DNA from: Nageia nagi
Lineage: Eukaryota; Pinophyta
Direction of reading: 5' to 3'
Assembly: GCA_050084985.1 (NCBI GenBank)
Contig: JBITNC010000002.1
Span: 18,724,001 to 18,788,000, forward strand
DNA: 64,000 bases
Shown here piece after piece: positions 48,345 through 60,799 of the stretch. The position numbers and the translations under genes are program-made. A model generated the notes under the pieces. It was not told where the DNA came from. It ran no database searches and was given only the letters and a program-made list of their open reading frames with translations. Each line of letters begins with the position of its first letter. Within the stretch, counting starts at the first letter, position 1.

Positions 48345-50314
48345 TAGAAAAGGTTATAATAGAAAAATATCAAACCTTGAAGATGTAGTTTGAAAACATG
48401 CAAATTGAAAAAATAGAAAGTGTTAGAGACATTTATTTCAATAAATGATATGATGGATAAAATTAAAATCTATAAAGAAACTATTGAAGAAATTATAATT
48501 GTTAGTAAGATCTTAAGATCCTCAATATCAATATGGATTTACAGGATTGTTAGATTAGAGGAATATAAGGATTTATATACCTTGAAATTTTAAGAGCTAT
48601 TGATTCACATTTATCTTATGAAAATTAAATATACCATTACACTAAGATGTCAAACCAAGATGAGGATTGCGAATTTATTTAAAAAAAAAGCTACCAAAGT
48701 AAGAAACTAGAGGATAAAGCACACCTAAAGATTTCAATCAAAAGTGAAAAGGAAAAAGGTAACCTAAAATAGAAGCCTAATATGAATAAAAGTAATAAAA
48801 CTTAGTAATATTATAAGAAACCAAGTCACATAAAAAAATTTATAATTTTAGTAACGAAGAATTGAAGAGATCATAGTGGATACAACAAGAAATCCCACAC
48901 CATTGAGTATGATTTATTGATAGTTGTTTCTCCAAACACATATCAAACTATAAGGATTGTTGGAATAAACTTTATAATGAATACATATTTTAAGTGAAAT
49001 TAGGAGATGTAAAAATGGTTTAAGTGGTGGGAATGGAACTATATTCATCAAGTATAATGAAGGTAATATAACCATCAATTATGTTTATCATGCTATTAAC
49101 ATACAAAATAACTTCATAAGTGTGTGGAAGGTTATTGAAAATGGCTTTACATTGATATTTAAAAATGATGCATGCCTTATGTTTTAATAGATGTAAGGAA
49201 TCAAGATAATTGGCATATACTTTATGTCAAATAATAGAATATTTCCACTTAAATTCAATTACAACTAATGGTATATGTTATACTACTATTAATGACTTAA
49301 CTTGTTTATAGCATGAGAGTTATGGGAAACTCAATTTTTGAAACCTACATATTCTTCATCAAACTATAAAGGTACATGGGATAACAAAATTCTAAGTGAA
49401 AATAAAATAAGTATGTAAGGTTTGCATATTTACAAAGCATCTTAGGGAAAATTTTACTATTAACAAGTGGAAAGCTAGTCAACCATTGGAGGTGGTCTAT
49501 TATGATTTATGTAGTCAAATGCATTATGCAAGTATTAAAAAGAACCTTTAGTTAATCAATTTCATTTATGATGCTTCTAAGTATGTTATAATTTTATTTA
49601 TGAATATCATAGATGAACCAATTTTAGCCTTCAATATATTTAAATCTATAGTTGATAATTAAAGTCAAAAATCTATTAGTAGTTTGATGATATATAGAGG
49701 AGGATAAATTTGCTCCAAGTAGTTTATTGACTATTTTTTTTCTTATTGTATCAAAATCAAACTAAAAAAATCTTATAAACCATAAAAAATTATATGGTGG
49801 AGAGAAATAATAGGGTAATACTTAAATAAGTTAGAAGCATATGTAAAAAAAAATTTAGAGAGGATTTACTAGGATGAAGTAGTGAATATAATTATTTATT
49901 TACTCATAAAAGTCCTACAATAGAAATTAAAAATAAAACTCTCTACCACTCTTGGTATTGTAAGAAACTAACTATTTCACATTTTAAAGTATTTATTTCC
50001 TTAGAATATATGCATGTTAATGGTGAAAAAAAGAAAGAAATTGTATCCCAAAACTAAAATCTATATCTTCATAGGTTACAATGATTTAATCAATGCATAC
50101 AAGTTTTATAATCCTAAAACTAAGAAGATCTTTATTTTCAATGATGTTATTATTATTGAAAATTTTATTTATGATGATCACTATAAAATACTAATTTTAG
50201 TTCAAAATGAAGGAAAGAATTCGATAGCTGAAAAATTGAAAGGAGATGACATACAAACTACTATATCAACATCTATTGAAGAGATTTCTATACAAATATC
50301 AATTAGCTCATATT
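48345..50314 (+). mobile_element. Copia element C', truncated paralogue of 29690-35575
   Basis: It aligns with 30075-31757 joined directly to 33532-33890, that is, without the LINE. Gag (RLEEYKDLYTLKF-like, ~48555), GAG_pre-integrase (~49310), integrase (ERNNRVI-like, ~49805) and the integrase C-terminal part in an open frame 50014-50322 (KKLYPKTKIYIFIGYNDL, AYKFYNPKTKKIFI, VIIIENFIYDDHY) are recognised. It stops at 50314, where a minus-strand gypsy LTR begins. The left end is at about 48345. RT and RNase H are missing. Confidence 0.85.
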
Positions 50315-50655
50315 TGATATAGATTCTTGCAAGAGATCAAAATAGATATCCACTATTGCTTCACAACATACAAGTAAATCAATGGAAGAATAAAATTCAT
50401 AATAAGAAATCTTTATCCTTTTGAAACTACATTAATCCCTCAAAAGGATTACAATCCAATTTTATAATGCATCTCTTACCCTCCTTTCTAATTTTAAGAA
50501 ATCTTAAAATATAGCTAAGATGAGGCCCAAAATGGAACCATGAATCCATTACTCAATACATGTGATTATTCTAAAAATAGAACCTACAAATAGAACTAAA
50601 GGTAAAAGCAACATTGTGATTGTACAAAAAACATTTCAAGCCTTGAAATTATCTC
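50315..50655 (-). repeat. 3' LTR of the minus-strand gypsy element
   Basis: Homologous along its length to 53191-53520 (AACATACAAGTAAATCAATG, AGAATAAAATTCATAATAAG, TAAAATATAGCTAAGATGAG). It begins TGATATAGATTC on the plus strand. The other end lies at 50653-50658, at a perfect 16-bp palindrome ATCTCCCATGGGAGAT. Confidence 0.8.
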
Positions 50656-53170
50656 CCATGGGAGATGTTATTATCTTGTATATTTTTAAATTCTACATGA
50701 TCTAAAAAAATGGGTTCAAAAAGATATCAAGATCAAAAGTTACACCCTCTATAAGGTACATCATTATCCTTTGGTGAAAAAGAACTTAGCTTGGATAAGT
50801 TCAGCTAAATTGCAATCCTAAAGCTTCTAGTTATCAATTTTCTATAGCTCTAACTCTAAAATCTAAGTATTAGCTAACTATTGTAATCCTTCCCATTGAA
50901 TTAGGTATTTATTGTAGCTCCCATATTTGGTGGTGATCACCTTCTTATTGAGCACTTGTGCAACTCTATCCTTTTTCTTCTTAGGTATTTATTGTGACCA
51001 ATTTATTGTCTCTTATAATTCACCATCCTTAATATTATCAAGATACTAAAATAAATCATAAAAATAGAAATAAATGAAATATCAAACTCATAGGGCAAAT
51101 CCACTCTATAAGCACTATCATTGATCTTCTTCAAAATCTTACAAGGCCTAATTTTCTTGAGTTTTAGTTTGTTATACATCCCTTTAGGAAACCTTTGTTT
51201 TCAAAGATGAACCATGACCATATAACCCTATTCAAACACTTTTACTCTTATGTGTGCATCACAAATTCTTTATAGTGAGCATTACTACTATGTAAGTTTT
51301 TTATCACTAACTCTTGCAATTTCTGCATAGGCTCAATGAATGCTTCTACATCATCATAAACTTGTTCCCCCATTGGTAACTCCTCTAGTGTGACATCTTA
51401 ATATTCTTTTAGAAACTTAGTTTTGGCTATAGGCATAACCACTTCCTCTATTTCTAACTTCCTAGTTATTAAGGTATAATAGAAGCTAGCTTCCTTGATC
51501 ATTGCAAGAAACTCCTTGGTTTCCAATAAGCTCTCACTCAATACATCCTCCTTAAAAGGTACAAGAACTATCTTTACATCATCCTTCCATAGTGTGTGAT
51601 TATTATTTATATCATTATGATTAGAATACCTTTCATAATACTAAGGTCTCCCTAATAAAATGTGACATTCATCCACTAGGATCACATCACACCACACTTG
51701 ATCCTTGTAAGTTTTTCCAATTGAGAAGTTGACTAAACACCTCTTATTAATGTTCACTACATTATTTTTAATCCATGAAACAAGGTAGGTGTTGGGATGC
51801 TTCTCACATTTGAGTTTTAATTTCTCAACCATGATATCAGAAACTAAAGTTTCATAAATACCACCATCAATGACCATGTTACATACCTTTCATCCTAATG
51901 TGTATCTTATGCAAAAATTATATTACATAACCAAGAATGTTCACTATCTTCTGCTTGCATATTCATCTTATCTAGAACATTAAGAGTTCTCCTTAACATG
52001 AGAGTTTCACCCATGTCTATAGTAACTTCTATCTCATTCTTTTCCTCTTCTTCAACTAGAGTGACCCTAGCTTGTCCCTCTCTTTAGCATCATACTACGG
52101 ACATTCAAATTCTTTATAACCTTCCTCTCCATATCTATAACAAATGAATGGTTTCCATGGTCCATTCCACATCCTACCTCCACTATTATGTCTTCTTCCC
52201 AGATATACTCTTCCTCTTTGGTAGGTATATAGACCCTATCCCACTTGATCCTCCTATCTGAAAAATGTTGAAGATTCTCCTTTGGCAAAATTAGATCCAC
52301 CACACCTTTGATTTAAAAAGGGTATTGATCCTTTCTTCCCCCTTATATTAATTTTCTTAAGCTTTTGCTTGGATTTTAGGATCATTTGTTCTACATCCTC
52401 TATAGTAAGAGTATGATGCATACTTAACTCATCTTGAATAGAAACACTTAGGCCATTCACCTACCTTGCATCCTCTCTTCTCATCTATCTCACTATGCTC
52501 CACATGAATGGATAATTTGTAGAACTCATTGGTGTAATATTTGATGCTCTACTATTTCTATTGAAGATTATGGAATCTATGAAATAAGGTTTGGGAAAAA
52601 TATATAGGAACAAATTTCTCTTGTAATTTCTTCTTCATCTTGGCCTAAGCCCTAATCTTCTCTTTACCCTTTCACTATCATGAAGCCTATAAATGATCCC
52701 ACCAAATTAATGCATGCCCCCTCAACTTCATGCATGCAAATTCACCTTCTTATCCTTAGGAAGACTACTCCATTAAAAATATTTCTCCATGCTATTTACC
52801 CAATCCATCAATCCTTTGGTTTCAACCTACCAACATACTTTGGAATCTCTATCTTAATCCCATATCGACTTTCTTTTAGCCCTTTCAAGGCTTGGATTAG
52901 CCTATTTTCAAAGCATTATTCTTCTACTATAGGACATCTTGGTCCTTCCTCCACCTCAACATTAGGTCCATCTTTCCCAAACATGCTCTCATAATCAAAT
53001 CTCAGATTTGGGCATGTATTGGGTCTTCTCTCCCCTATGCAATTAATTACATTGGTTAACCATGTTATTTCTGCATGTAGATCCTCTATCTTCCTATTCA
53101 TGAGGGCATAAGCACTTGCTACACCTCTAGCTTATCTTCTAGGAGGCATCATCCCTCCAATAGTAAGATC
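50656..53170 (-). mobile_element. Internally deleted Ty3/gypsy element: gag, protease, integrase tail
   Basis: On the minus strand gag starts near 53152 (MMPPRR, then ALMNRKIEDLHAEITWLTNV) and runs to a knuckle-like CYRYGEEGYKEFECP at about 52135-52090. Protease follows at 51877-51641: VIDGGIYETLVSDIMVEKL, with D-G-G in place of the usual D-S/T-G, ending HILLGRP. After a short linker (FKEDVLSESLLETKEFLAMI) the sequence passes straight to the integrase C-terminal region (KLQELVIKNLHSSNAHYK, 51330-51270; FLKGCITN-type KGxYNKLKLRKI, ~51190; FDISPIFNVSD-like, ~51090). RT, RNase H and the integrase core are absent, so the element is a deletion derivative and could only have moved with help from a complete relative. 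Confidence 0.82.
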
Positions 53171-53190
53171 ACACTTACTCTAATACCAAA
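53171..53190 (-). other. Primer binding site of the gypsy element
   Basis: On the minus strand, directly after the LTR end ..ATCA, the sequence reads TTTGGTATTAGAGTAAG. It is close to TGGTATCAGAGC, complementary to the 3' end of initiator tRNA-Met and used by many plant LTR elements. Confidence 0.75.
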
Positions 53191-53520
53191 TGATGTAGAT
53201 TCCTGCAAGAGACCAAAATAGATCTCCAAAATTGATTCACAACATACAAGTAAATCAATAGAAGAATAAAATTCATAATAAGAAATCTTTATTATTTTGA
53301 ATCTACACTAATCCCTCTAAAGTATTAGAATCCACTTTTATAAAGAATCTCTTTCGCTCCTTTCTAATTTTAAGAATGCCTAAAATATAGCTAAGATGAG
53401 GCCTAAAATGGAACCATGCATCTATTACTCAATACATGCAATTATTCTAAAAATAGAACTAAAAGTAAAAGAAAAATTTGGGTTGTATGATAAGCATTTT
53501 AGGCCTTGAAAGTATCTTTA
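53191..53520 (-). repeat. 5' LTR of the minus-strand gypsy element
   Basis: Partner of 50315-50655. TGATGTAGATTCC on the plus strand is the complement of the LTR 3' end. The other end is at 53516-53525. No clear 5-bp duplication matches the flank of the other LTR. Confidence 0.8.
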
Positions 53521-53920
53521 TGTCATAATGTTGATCAAATTTGGTTTTGTACAACATAAGATATGGTAAATTGATCATTTTTTTTTATCCATCAATGCAT
53601 TCAAGTATCATTTTGATGCTTTTGATAAAAATTTAGTTACAGTGGTTACAATTGTTGATGATGTTCTTATTAATAAAAAAAGAATTAAAAAACTAAAATA
53701 AAAAAAGTTAAAAAAATCCATTAGATTGAAAAATAGAAATGGCAAACTAGTGAAGCACCAAGTTGAAAACCCTTATAGGAATCTTGGTGATGTAGGTATA
53801 ATAGAATAATGAAGACATTTAAAAGCATTGGATTTCATGAAATACAATATCAAAGGATATATTAAAGGTAAAAAAACTATATTACTAAAGGGAACAACAA
53901 TATTTTCAAGAGGGGGGAAA
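53521..53920 (+). other. Possible 3' end of another LTR element, with polypurine tract
   Basis: AGGGGGGAAA at 53911-53920 is followed at once by TGATGAGTTG, a plausible LTR start. The preceding frame reads FMKYNIKGYIKGKKTILLKG, unrecognised. No RT or RNase H lies upstream, and no LTR right end was identified. Confidence 0.4.
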
Positions 53921-55182
53921 TGATGAGTTGTATTTTTGCCTCATTAATGAGCATTAAATAACTTTGTAACCCTATAATTTGTAGCATTATGAGTGTGTAT
54001 TATGATATTTACTTGCATTATTTATGCTATGTGAATAATGAATAAAGGAGTAATTAAAGACTCCAAAATTACTTTTGAGGACCTAATTAACACTGAAATA
54101 AAGCATAAAGGATAAAGTAGTCTAAGGTTTATACTTTATAGTTTATGGAGTCTCCTACACGAAGCTGCTACAAGAATCTATTACAAAGTATGTACCCTTT
54201 ACTTCAAGAATATTTACAATTAATTATAGGAATGTCTATAGTACAAAAATTATAGGAAGGCTATAGAATACAATGATTATAGGAGTGAATTTAGGATACA
54301 ACAATTACATAAGTAACTTACAAGAATAACTATAGAATACAGTTGATTACATGAATACGTCTACAAGAGAAGATTTAGAAAAGATCAAACTCAATCAACT
54401 AGGAATTCACCCAACTACAAAGTCAAACATGGAATCAATTTTTTAATCATTACTCTTTTTCTATTTTTTAATAAGTGTGTATGGGTTTTCATGACCATAA
54501 AATATATTCTTGTTGGAATTAGATACCAGTAATCTTAGATGGTTATTGACTACAACCATGTACCTTGATTTTATAGTCTTAAAGATTGATTTAGTATTTC
54601 AGATAACCAAAACTAGGGTAATAATAGAAGTAGTTATATTTTAGAATAAAATATACTCTTTTCTCCCATTTGTGAATAAGGATAATTGGAAGAGAAAAAG
54701 GAGCATGTAAGAGCAGAATGTATTATGTACTCCATTTTACTAAAATAAAATTACTTGCAATCTCTATTTATTCTATTTGTTTATTGAATCATTATAAAGG
54801 GGATGGTTATCTCCTCTTAATGCAACAAGTAAGAATCCCCATGTTTGTATAAATAGGAAGGATCCATCACCCATTAGCTAGATAGAAATTAAGGTTTATT
54901 TTATGCAATTCTATGGTTTTCGTAGAACTAGATCTAATTGTAAATGGGTGTATACAACACAAACTTTAGCAAAAAATGTTTACTATCATATATTTATATT
55001 AGAAGGATTTTCTCTCTTCATGAAAAGTGCAAAATTGTAATCTCAACATATTGATCATTCCTAAGAGTTAGACATAATGAGATGTTCATTAGGATAGCTT
55101 AAACACAAACCCTAAACACTCCCATCAGCCTTAATGATATTTGAATGCTTCTTGGTTTGATAGTAAAATGATGTTATGCATT

Positions 55183-55480
55183 ATCACATCATGTTTATTA
55201 TATTATGTTTATCATATAATTTTTATGATATAATATTTATTATATCATATTTTTCATATCATGTTTATCATATAATACTTTTCATATAAAGTTTTTCATG
55301 TCATGCTTGTCATATCATGTAATGATTTTTATATCAAGTTTATTAAATAATGTTTATTTTAATTATGTTTTGCATATAATGCTTTCTATATCATTTTTAC
55401 ATTATACATATTCATATTATTCTTGTCATATTTTTTATATCATACTTTCCATATCATATCTATCATATCATGCTTATGAT
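55183..55480. repeat. AT-rich tandem repeat, period about 15 bp
   Basis: Variants of TCATATCATGTTTAT recur with a period near 15 across about 300 bp, with small indels. Low complexity and non-coding. Confidence 0.75.
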
Positions 55481-55506
55481 TAGTATCTTTGTAAGGGAGG
55501 GTAATA

Positions 55507-55680
55507 CTTATTAAAAATCCATGGCAACATGGTGGTTTGGAGGTATAGGTTTATCACATAAATTGGATAAATATTATCATTAGTATATCTTTAATGGATG
55601 CACATGCTTATCAAAATCCATGGCAACATGGTGGTTTGGAGGTCCAAGTATATCACATAAATTTGTAAGCCCTTATCATT
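55507..55680. repeat. Tandem duplication, unit about 99 bp
   Basis: CCATGGCAACATGGTGGTTT followed by GGAGGT occurs at 55519 and 55618, each with a following TATCACATAAATT and TTATCATT. The second unit is partial. It adjoins the 15-bp repeat array. Confidence 0.85.
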
Positions 55681-58061
55681 TAGTTGATGCAAAAGGACCA
55701 TCTTAATTATAAACAATCTATTCTCATACTCTTGGTGGGTAATCCACAAAGGACATGTTTGATTTCTTATTTATTATTCTTTAAGATATATTTGTTATAA
55801 AGGTATAATAAATTTAAAAAAAAAAAAACTTATATATTTTTTTTTAAATGCAATGCTTTAGCATATATTTGTTATAAAGGTATGCAAAATTCTTTAAAAA
55901 TAATTAATGGGCTTTATGAAGTGCTATTTTTTAGGATATATTTGTTTAGATGAGCCAATATATTGAGAGCTAAAAAGTATTATATACAATATATGGTAAT
56001 CCCTCATCATTAATTTTATGCAACAAGTCCTCCTTAATAAGATGTGATAACTTCACATCACATTGGTATGTAAGACTCCAAGGATAGGTTTTGCATCTTC
56101 TTCTCTTATGATATTCATATGATACAATTTTTAATATTTATATTTAAGATATATCATGAAAAAATTTATTTTTTAAGATAACTATATGTTCTTTTATCTT
56201 TTCCTTAGGCTTCTCCTATGATAAGAAGTCCATAATGTTAGAATGAAGCCAAAGAGGGAGGTAACATTGGTGAAAATTAGGGTGTCCAAAGATGCCATCG
56301 TAAAGAAATTTTTTAGGGAGTATTTTTCCCTATCTTGTTATACTTTGAATTTATAATTTTATTTTATTTTTTCCAAAAGTATTAAATCATATTCAAAGTG
56401 GGACATATTTTAATACCTAAAAAGGAATTTTCATTTAATTAAAATACCCCTTTTAGTTATCTCTAATAATTCATTTATTTAATTGATTTATTACTCATAT
56501 CATTATGCACACTTATCTACCTTAAAATTTTATGATAATAGGTTAGCAAACATCACCATAAGCCCAAGGAGTCTAGCCTTGACACTAAACCTTATATCTA
56601 TAAGGGTGAAATGATTATGCATGAGAAATCATGATATGATCTGAAATTCTTAATAGGTTGTAATATAATTATGTAATTCTTGACCAATGTTTATCAATGC
56701 CATATATCATTTATGGTTTTTACTATCCACTAAGATATATATTCTTACAATATTTCAACTCATTGCACATAATATTAAAAGCTACAAAGGGATATCGATG
56801 ACATCTAGCACAAGGGAGAGGTAAAGTGGAAAGGTAATCAGACGATGTCATTAAGATCCTAGTGCTACCACTAGGTTGAGGTTGGATTATTGGCTCCATT
56901 AATTAGGGGTTCTCATTGTTCATTATTTTTGAGTTGAATATCACATTTTTTCATTTTCATAGATAAAGTACAAGTTTGTATCTTTTGTTAATATAGGTTT
57001 GATAGGTTTAGGTAAATAAGGTAATTCTCATATTATATATTAATATTATTTACTATTATTTCATTATTTATTAGTTAAATTGAATATTATAAATAATACT
57101 AATTAATTACTATTTTAGTTATAACATCATAGAAAAATTACAACAAAATATCCTACATAATTTTTAGATTCTTAGGTATCTTTTCCCAAAAGGATTTAAT
57201 GAAATATTTTAATTTAGCTCCAATTATGCTTGATGAACATGATGGGGGTGTGGTACTCAAACTATATTTTTTAAATAGTAGGCTTTAAACATGCCTATCA
57301 AAAATTTATTTCTATGATCTTGATATTGGAATAAATTACATATTTGAAAACTATAATTTAAGTATTACATTATTTTCTAAGTGACCTTTTTGAAGATTCA
57401 AACTCTATGTGCTTAAAATTTTGAGATCAATTGTGACCAAAATTAAAAATAATGGAAAACACTTCCATTGTTTGCCCAAAAGTGGGACTCCTCTTCTTGC
57501 ATTTACCCTTTTCAAAGAGTACATGGGCCTTATGTATATTTCTGAACATAGCATAAATATTGATCAAAACATATTATTTATACATCAAATTATATTGCAT
57601 AATTTTTATGAATAATTAGTTAATGTTACCTTTCATGTAAAATTTTGTATTGTATGTATGTATGCCATTGCATAAGTGTGCAAGAGTATCAATCATATAA
57701 GATAATAATATAGTGTACCTAACTCTTCTTTTCAATATTCTCCTATTCAATGAATTCAAAGCTAAGATAGGATGTTACCTAGCCATGTATTATTCTCATG
57801 TTATGGTCCCTACAAATATATAGAAGTTAAGATATTCAATGAAGTTACATCTCCCTTCCATGTTGAGAAATTGAATCAATTGAATACAAACTATGGTGGA
57901 GTAGAGGAACTAGATGGGATAATTGAGGATTTATAAATAAAAGATGAATATATTGTAATTTTTTTTAAATAGTTGACAAGTGTCTAAACAATTTTACTAT
58001 CATCAATCATGATACTTTTGTACCTTTATTAACAAAGAAAAACTTGAGAGGTTTAGAATTA

Positions 58062-60259
58062 TGGATAATTTGTTTTGATGTAGCTAGACCAAAAAGTGGG
58101 TTTGTTGTTAGTTACTTTTCAACTCTCCTTTAAAAGGCACTAGGAAGTTCTCTGTAATATTCACTTGGGCCTCATAGAAAGTTTTAGTAGCTATTTGTAG
58201 CAAATTGGCTAAAATTTACACTTTTGAACTTCCTCATTTTGCTATATTGGCTTGGTTCGACTTCCCACTAATAGCCTTAATTTTAGGAAATAAAATACAA
58301 AACATTGGTATCTTCATCTTCAAATTATATTATATTTTTATATTTATAAGAATATAATCAATATTACTAAATGGTGTTTTATGAATATTTCCTTGAGTCT
58401 ATAAATGGAGTCATTTATTTCAAGGAATTATTTTTGTATATAAATAATAAGTGATTATTTGCGCATATCACATTCTTGGAATTTGGATTAGCAGAGAACA
58501 ACATTATCTATAATAAAAATTACATGAATTAAGTTACAATTTATAGCCAAGGAAACTAAGATATTTTTTCAAATATAGCCATAGTGTTAAATAGCCATGA
58601 GTCTATAAAATAATTTTTGGGATTTGCTCTTAAAAGTTATTATGTTGGGCTTGCACTAATAATGTAACTGAATATGATGCCCTATGTGTAGGACTAAAAC
58701 AAGTAATTGAAATGGACACCTGATGTATCAAATCACTAAGGATTATAAGTTAGTAATTAATTATATTATAGATAAATATTTATCTAAAATCCATTACATG
58801 AGGTCTTATAGAAACAAGGTGTGGGATATATTTGAAAGTTTTAGTGTTAATAATTACCTAACCATCCTAAGAGATGAAAATGCTAAAGTTGATGCTCTAG
58901 ACTAAAAGGGAGAAAAGTTTGATTTGGTTGAGTATATCCTTATAAATTATGGGGTTAAATAGATGTACAAATGCTTAGTATTAGAAAATGAGTGTTTTTG
59001 GCAAGTGTTCAATAATGATTCACAAATCAACTTATTCTATACATAGCAGCTCATCGATGAACACAATTATGATAAAATATTAGAAAAAATGAGTGAGCAA
59101 GATATTGTTAAATTGCATAATAATTCTATTCCAAAGGATGTTATTTCTTATGGGAATATATTTGAAAAAAATTATCATAATAGGAGAAAAGGAATACAAA
59201 TTGAAGAAAATAATTATTAAGAAATAGTGATATTCCTAAGAAAATTTCTAAAGATAAGGAATCAAAATAGTCTTGAGGAGCTAAGATGAATCATTAAGTT
59301 ATGTAGAGAATTATTTGGTGTTGTAGATTGGTCTTATGACTATCTTAAGGTATACAATAAAAATCTCATTCAACATACCATTGAGCTTAGTAGAAGGTAC
59401 AAAGCTTATTATATAAAATAAAAGACCTATTAGTCCTTTGATTGAGACAAACATGAAATAAGAAGTAATGAAGTTACCTCAAGAATGTATCATCTACCCA
59501 ATAAGACATTCTAAATAGTTGGAAAAATTAGTAATAGTAAGGACAAAAAATGATGACATCCATATCTATGTTGATTTATAGAATTTGACCAAGATATCTA
59601 TAAAATATAATTATCCTTTTCCATGAATGGAATAAATCTTCAACACCATGGCTAAAGAAAAATATTTTTCTATAATTAATTTTTTTTATGGATATAATCA
59701 AGGATGAGTAATAGATGATGATAAATATAAAACTACTTTCACTACCAAGTGGGTTACATTTTCTTTTCATTGTATGCCTTTGAGCAATATTTTAAAGGGT
59801 CATGGAATATGCATTTAAAAGTCTACTTAAATGATATGAATATATTTTGTCGTGAGAAGAAATATCATACCCAACATCTTTGGTAAGTGTTTATGAAATG
59901 TTAAGAGTTTTAGATTTGTTTGAATATGAAGCAATCAATCTTCATTTTCAATGAAGAAAAATAACTCATGCATGTCATCTATAAATAAGGTTGGTCAATT
60001 GATCTAGAAAGGGTAAATGCCATATATAATTTCACTCTTCCTTCAAATAAAACTATATTGCAGTCATTACTCAAATAAAAGTTTTTTGTAAAGATTTTCA
60101 TTTAGGACTTTACTAGAATAGTAAGACTATTTACTAAGCTACTAAAGAAAGATATCCCATTCATATGGATACTATACAAGAAGAAATCATTTAAAAAAAA
60201 ATAAAATTATCAATAATGATAGTTACAATCCTTAGTGTTAGAATGTATAATGCATATGG
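58062..60259 (+). mobile_element. Ty3/gypsy pol relic with RNase H upstream of RT
   Basis: The first domain (58062-58905, split by a MITE) is an archaeal-type RNase H (RVT_3 class): W-I-I-C-F-D-x-A-R opens it, CTNNVTEYDALCVGLKQVIE follows the MITE, then LVINYIIDKYLSKIHYMRSY and ending RDENAKVDALD. A linker (ENECFWQVFNNDSQINLFYT, EQDIVKLHNNSIPKDVIS) leads without a break to RT at about 59330-59840 (FGVVDWSYDYLKVYNKNLIQ, HTIELS, then VYLNDMNIF at ~59822 where YLDD is expected). The connection/second RNase H start is seen to ~60240 (TRIVRLFTKLLKKDIPF-like). Stops are frequent. At 60260 it is cut by another LTR. Confidence 0.8.
58173..58644. mobile_element. Non-autonomous MITE, 472 bp, in the RNase H domain
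   Basis: It is flanked by TTGGGCCT (58165-58172) and TTGGGCTT (58645-58652), 8-bp duplications differing at one base. Removing it and one copy of the flank restores the conserved reading F-T-W-A-C-T-N-N across the junction, so the limits are well supported. The ends CATAGAAAGTTTTAGTAGC and, inverted, CATAATAACTTTTAAGAGC share 14 of 19 positions. The 8-bp target duplication and CA ends suggest hAT, but Mutator-like elements are not fully excluded. There is no coding capacity. Confidence 0.8.
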
Positions 60260-60781
60260 TGTTAGGTATCTAGAAAATAATGTAACCTTCCTAATGTTAT
60301 TAACTTAAATAATTTTCTAAGTATTTCAATGAATAAATAATTAAGGAGACTTTCTCCACACACTCCTAATTGTAAGGCATGCTTATCCCTAGGATAATGG
60401 GAAATCTTATCCATTGGATCATGGTGTGTACCTTGGCTATTAAGGTGACCCAAAGTGTAGATTTTTTTTTATAAATAGAGGGATTATCCTCATTGTTATT
60501 CACTCAAGTTTGTAATAGAGAAATGCTCTTATTTTTTTACAAAGATAGGGGAGAAACAACTTTTAGCATTGTAAGAGTTATCTCTAGAAGTAAGTGATTC
60601 TAGCATTAGAGTGGACTACTCTCACCCTTCTGGGAGGAAGCACTATAATTAATTATGTCACTTATGTGAATGAGTTTGTGAGATTCATATCATTGCATTT
60701 ATGCTATTGTGATTATGTTTTTGAAATCTTTCATGAAATCTTGGATAATTAGAAATTTAGTCTAGTTGGCTACTTCTTTCA
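60260..60781 (+). repeat. 5' LTR of an LTR retrotransposon inserted in the gypsy relic
   Basis: It starts TGTTAGGTATC and ends ..CTTTCA, 522 bp. A TATAAATA box lies at 60470-60477, well placed for an LTR promoter. A primer binding site follows immediately. It is unlike the LTR at 63832, so its 3' partner is not identified within the window. Confidence 0.75.
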
Positions 60782-60799
60782 ATTGGTATCAAGAGCTTG
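60782..60799 (+). other. Primer binding site after the LTR
   Basis: ATTGGTATCAAGAGCTTGG is close to TGGTATCAGAGC, the initiator tRNA-Met primer site, with one extra A. It begins right after the LTR end. Confidence 0.75.

Larger units (their letters stand above)
53921..58061. other. AT-rich stretch with simple tandem repeats
   Basis: It begins with the possible LTR at 53921. No intact gene was found. It includes the 15-bp and 99-bp repeats listed separately, and a TATATTTGTTATAAAGGTAT motif at 55786 and 55865. The sequence just before 58062 should belong to the gypsy element there, but I could not identify gag or protease. Confidence 0.45.

Noticed and set aside
50650-50666. Palindrome ATCTCCCATGGGAGAT as a regulatory operator
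   Set aside because: It sits at the LTR/internal boundary of the gypsy element and is more simply explained by the junction. No other copy was seen.
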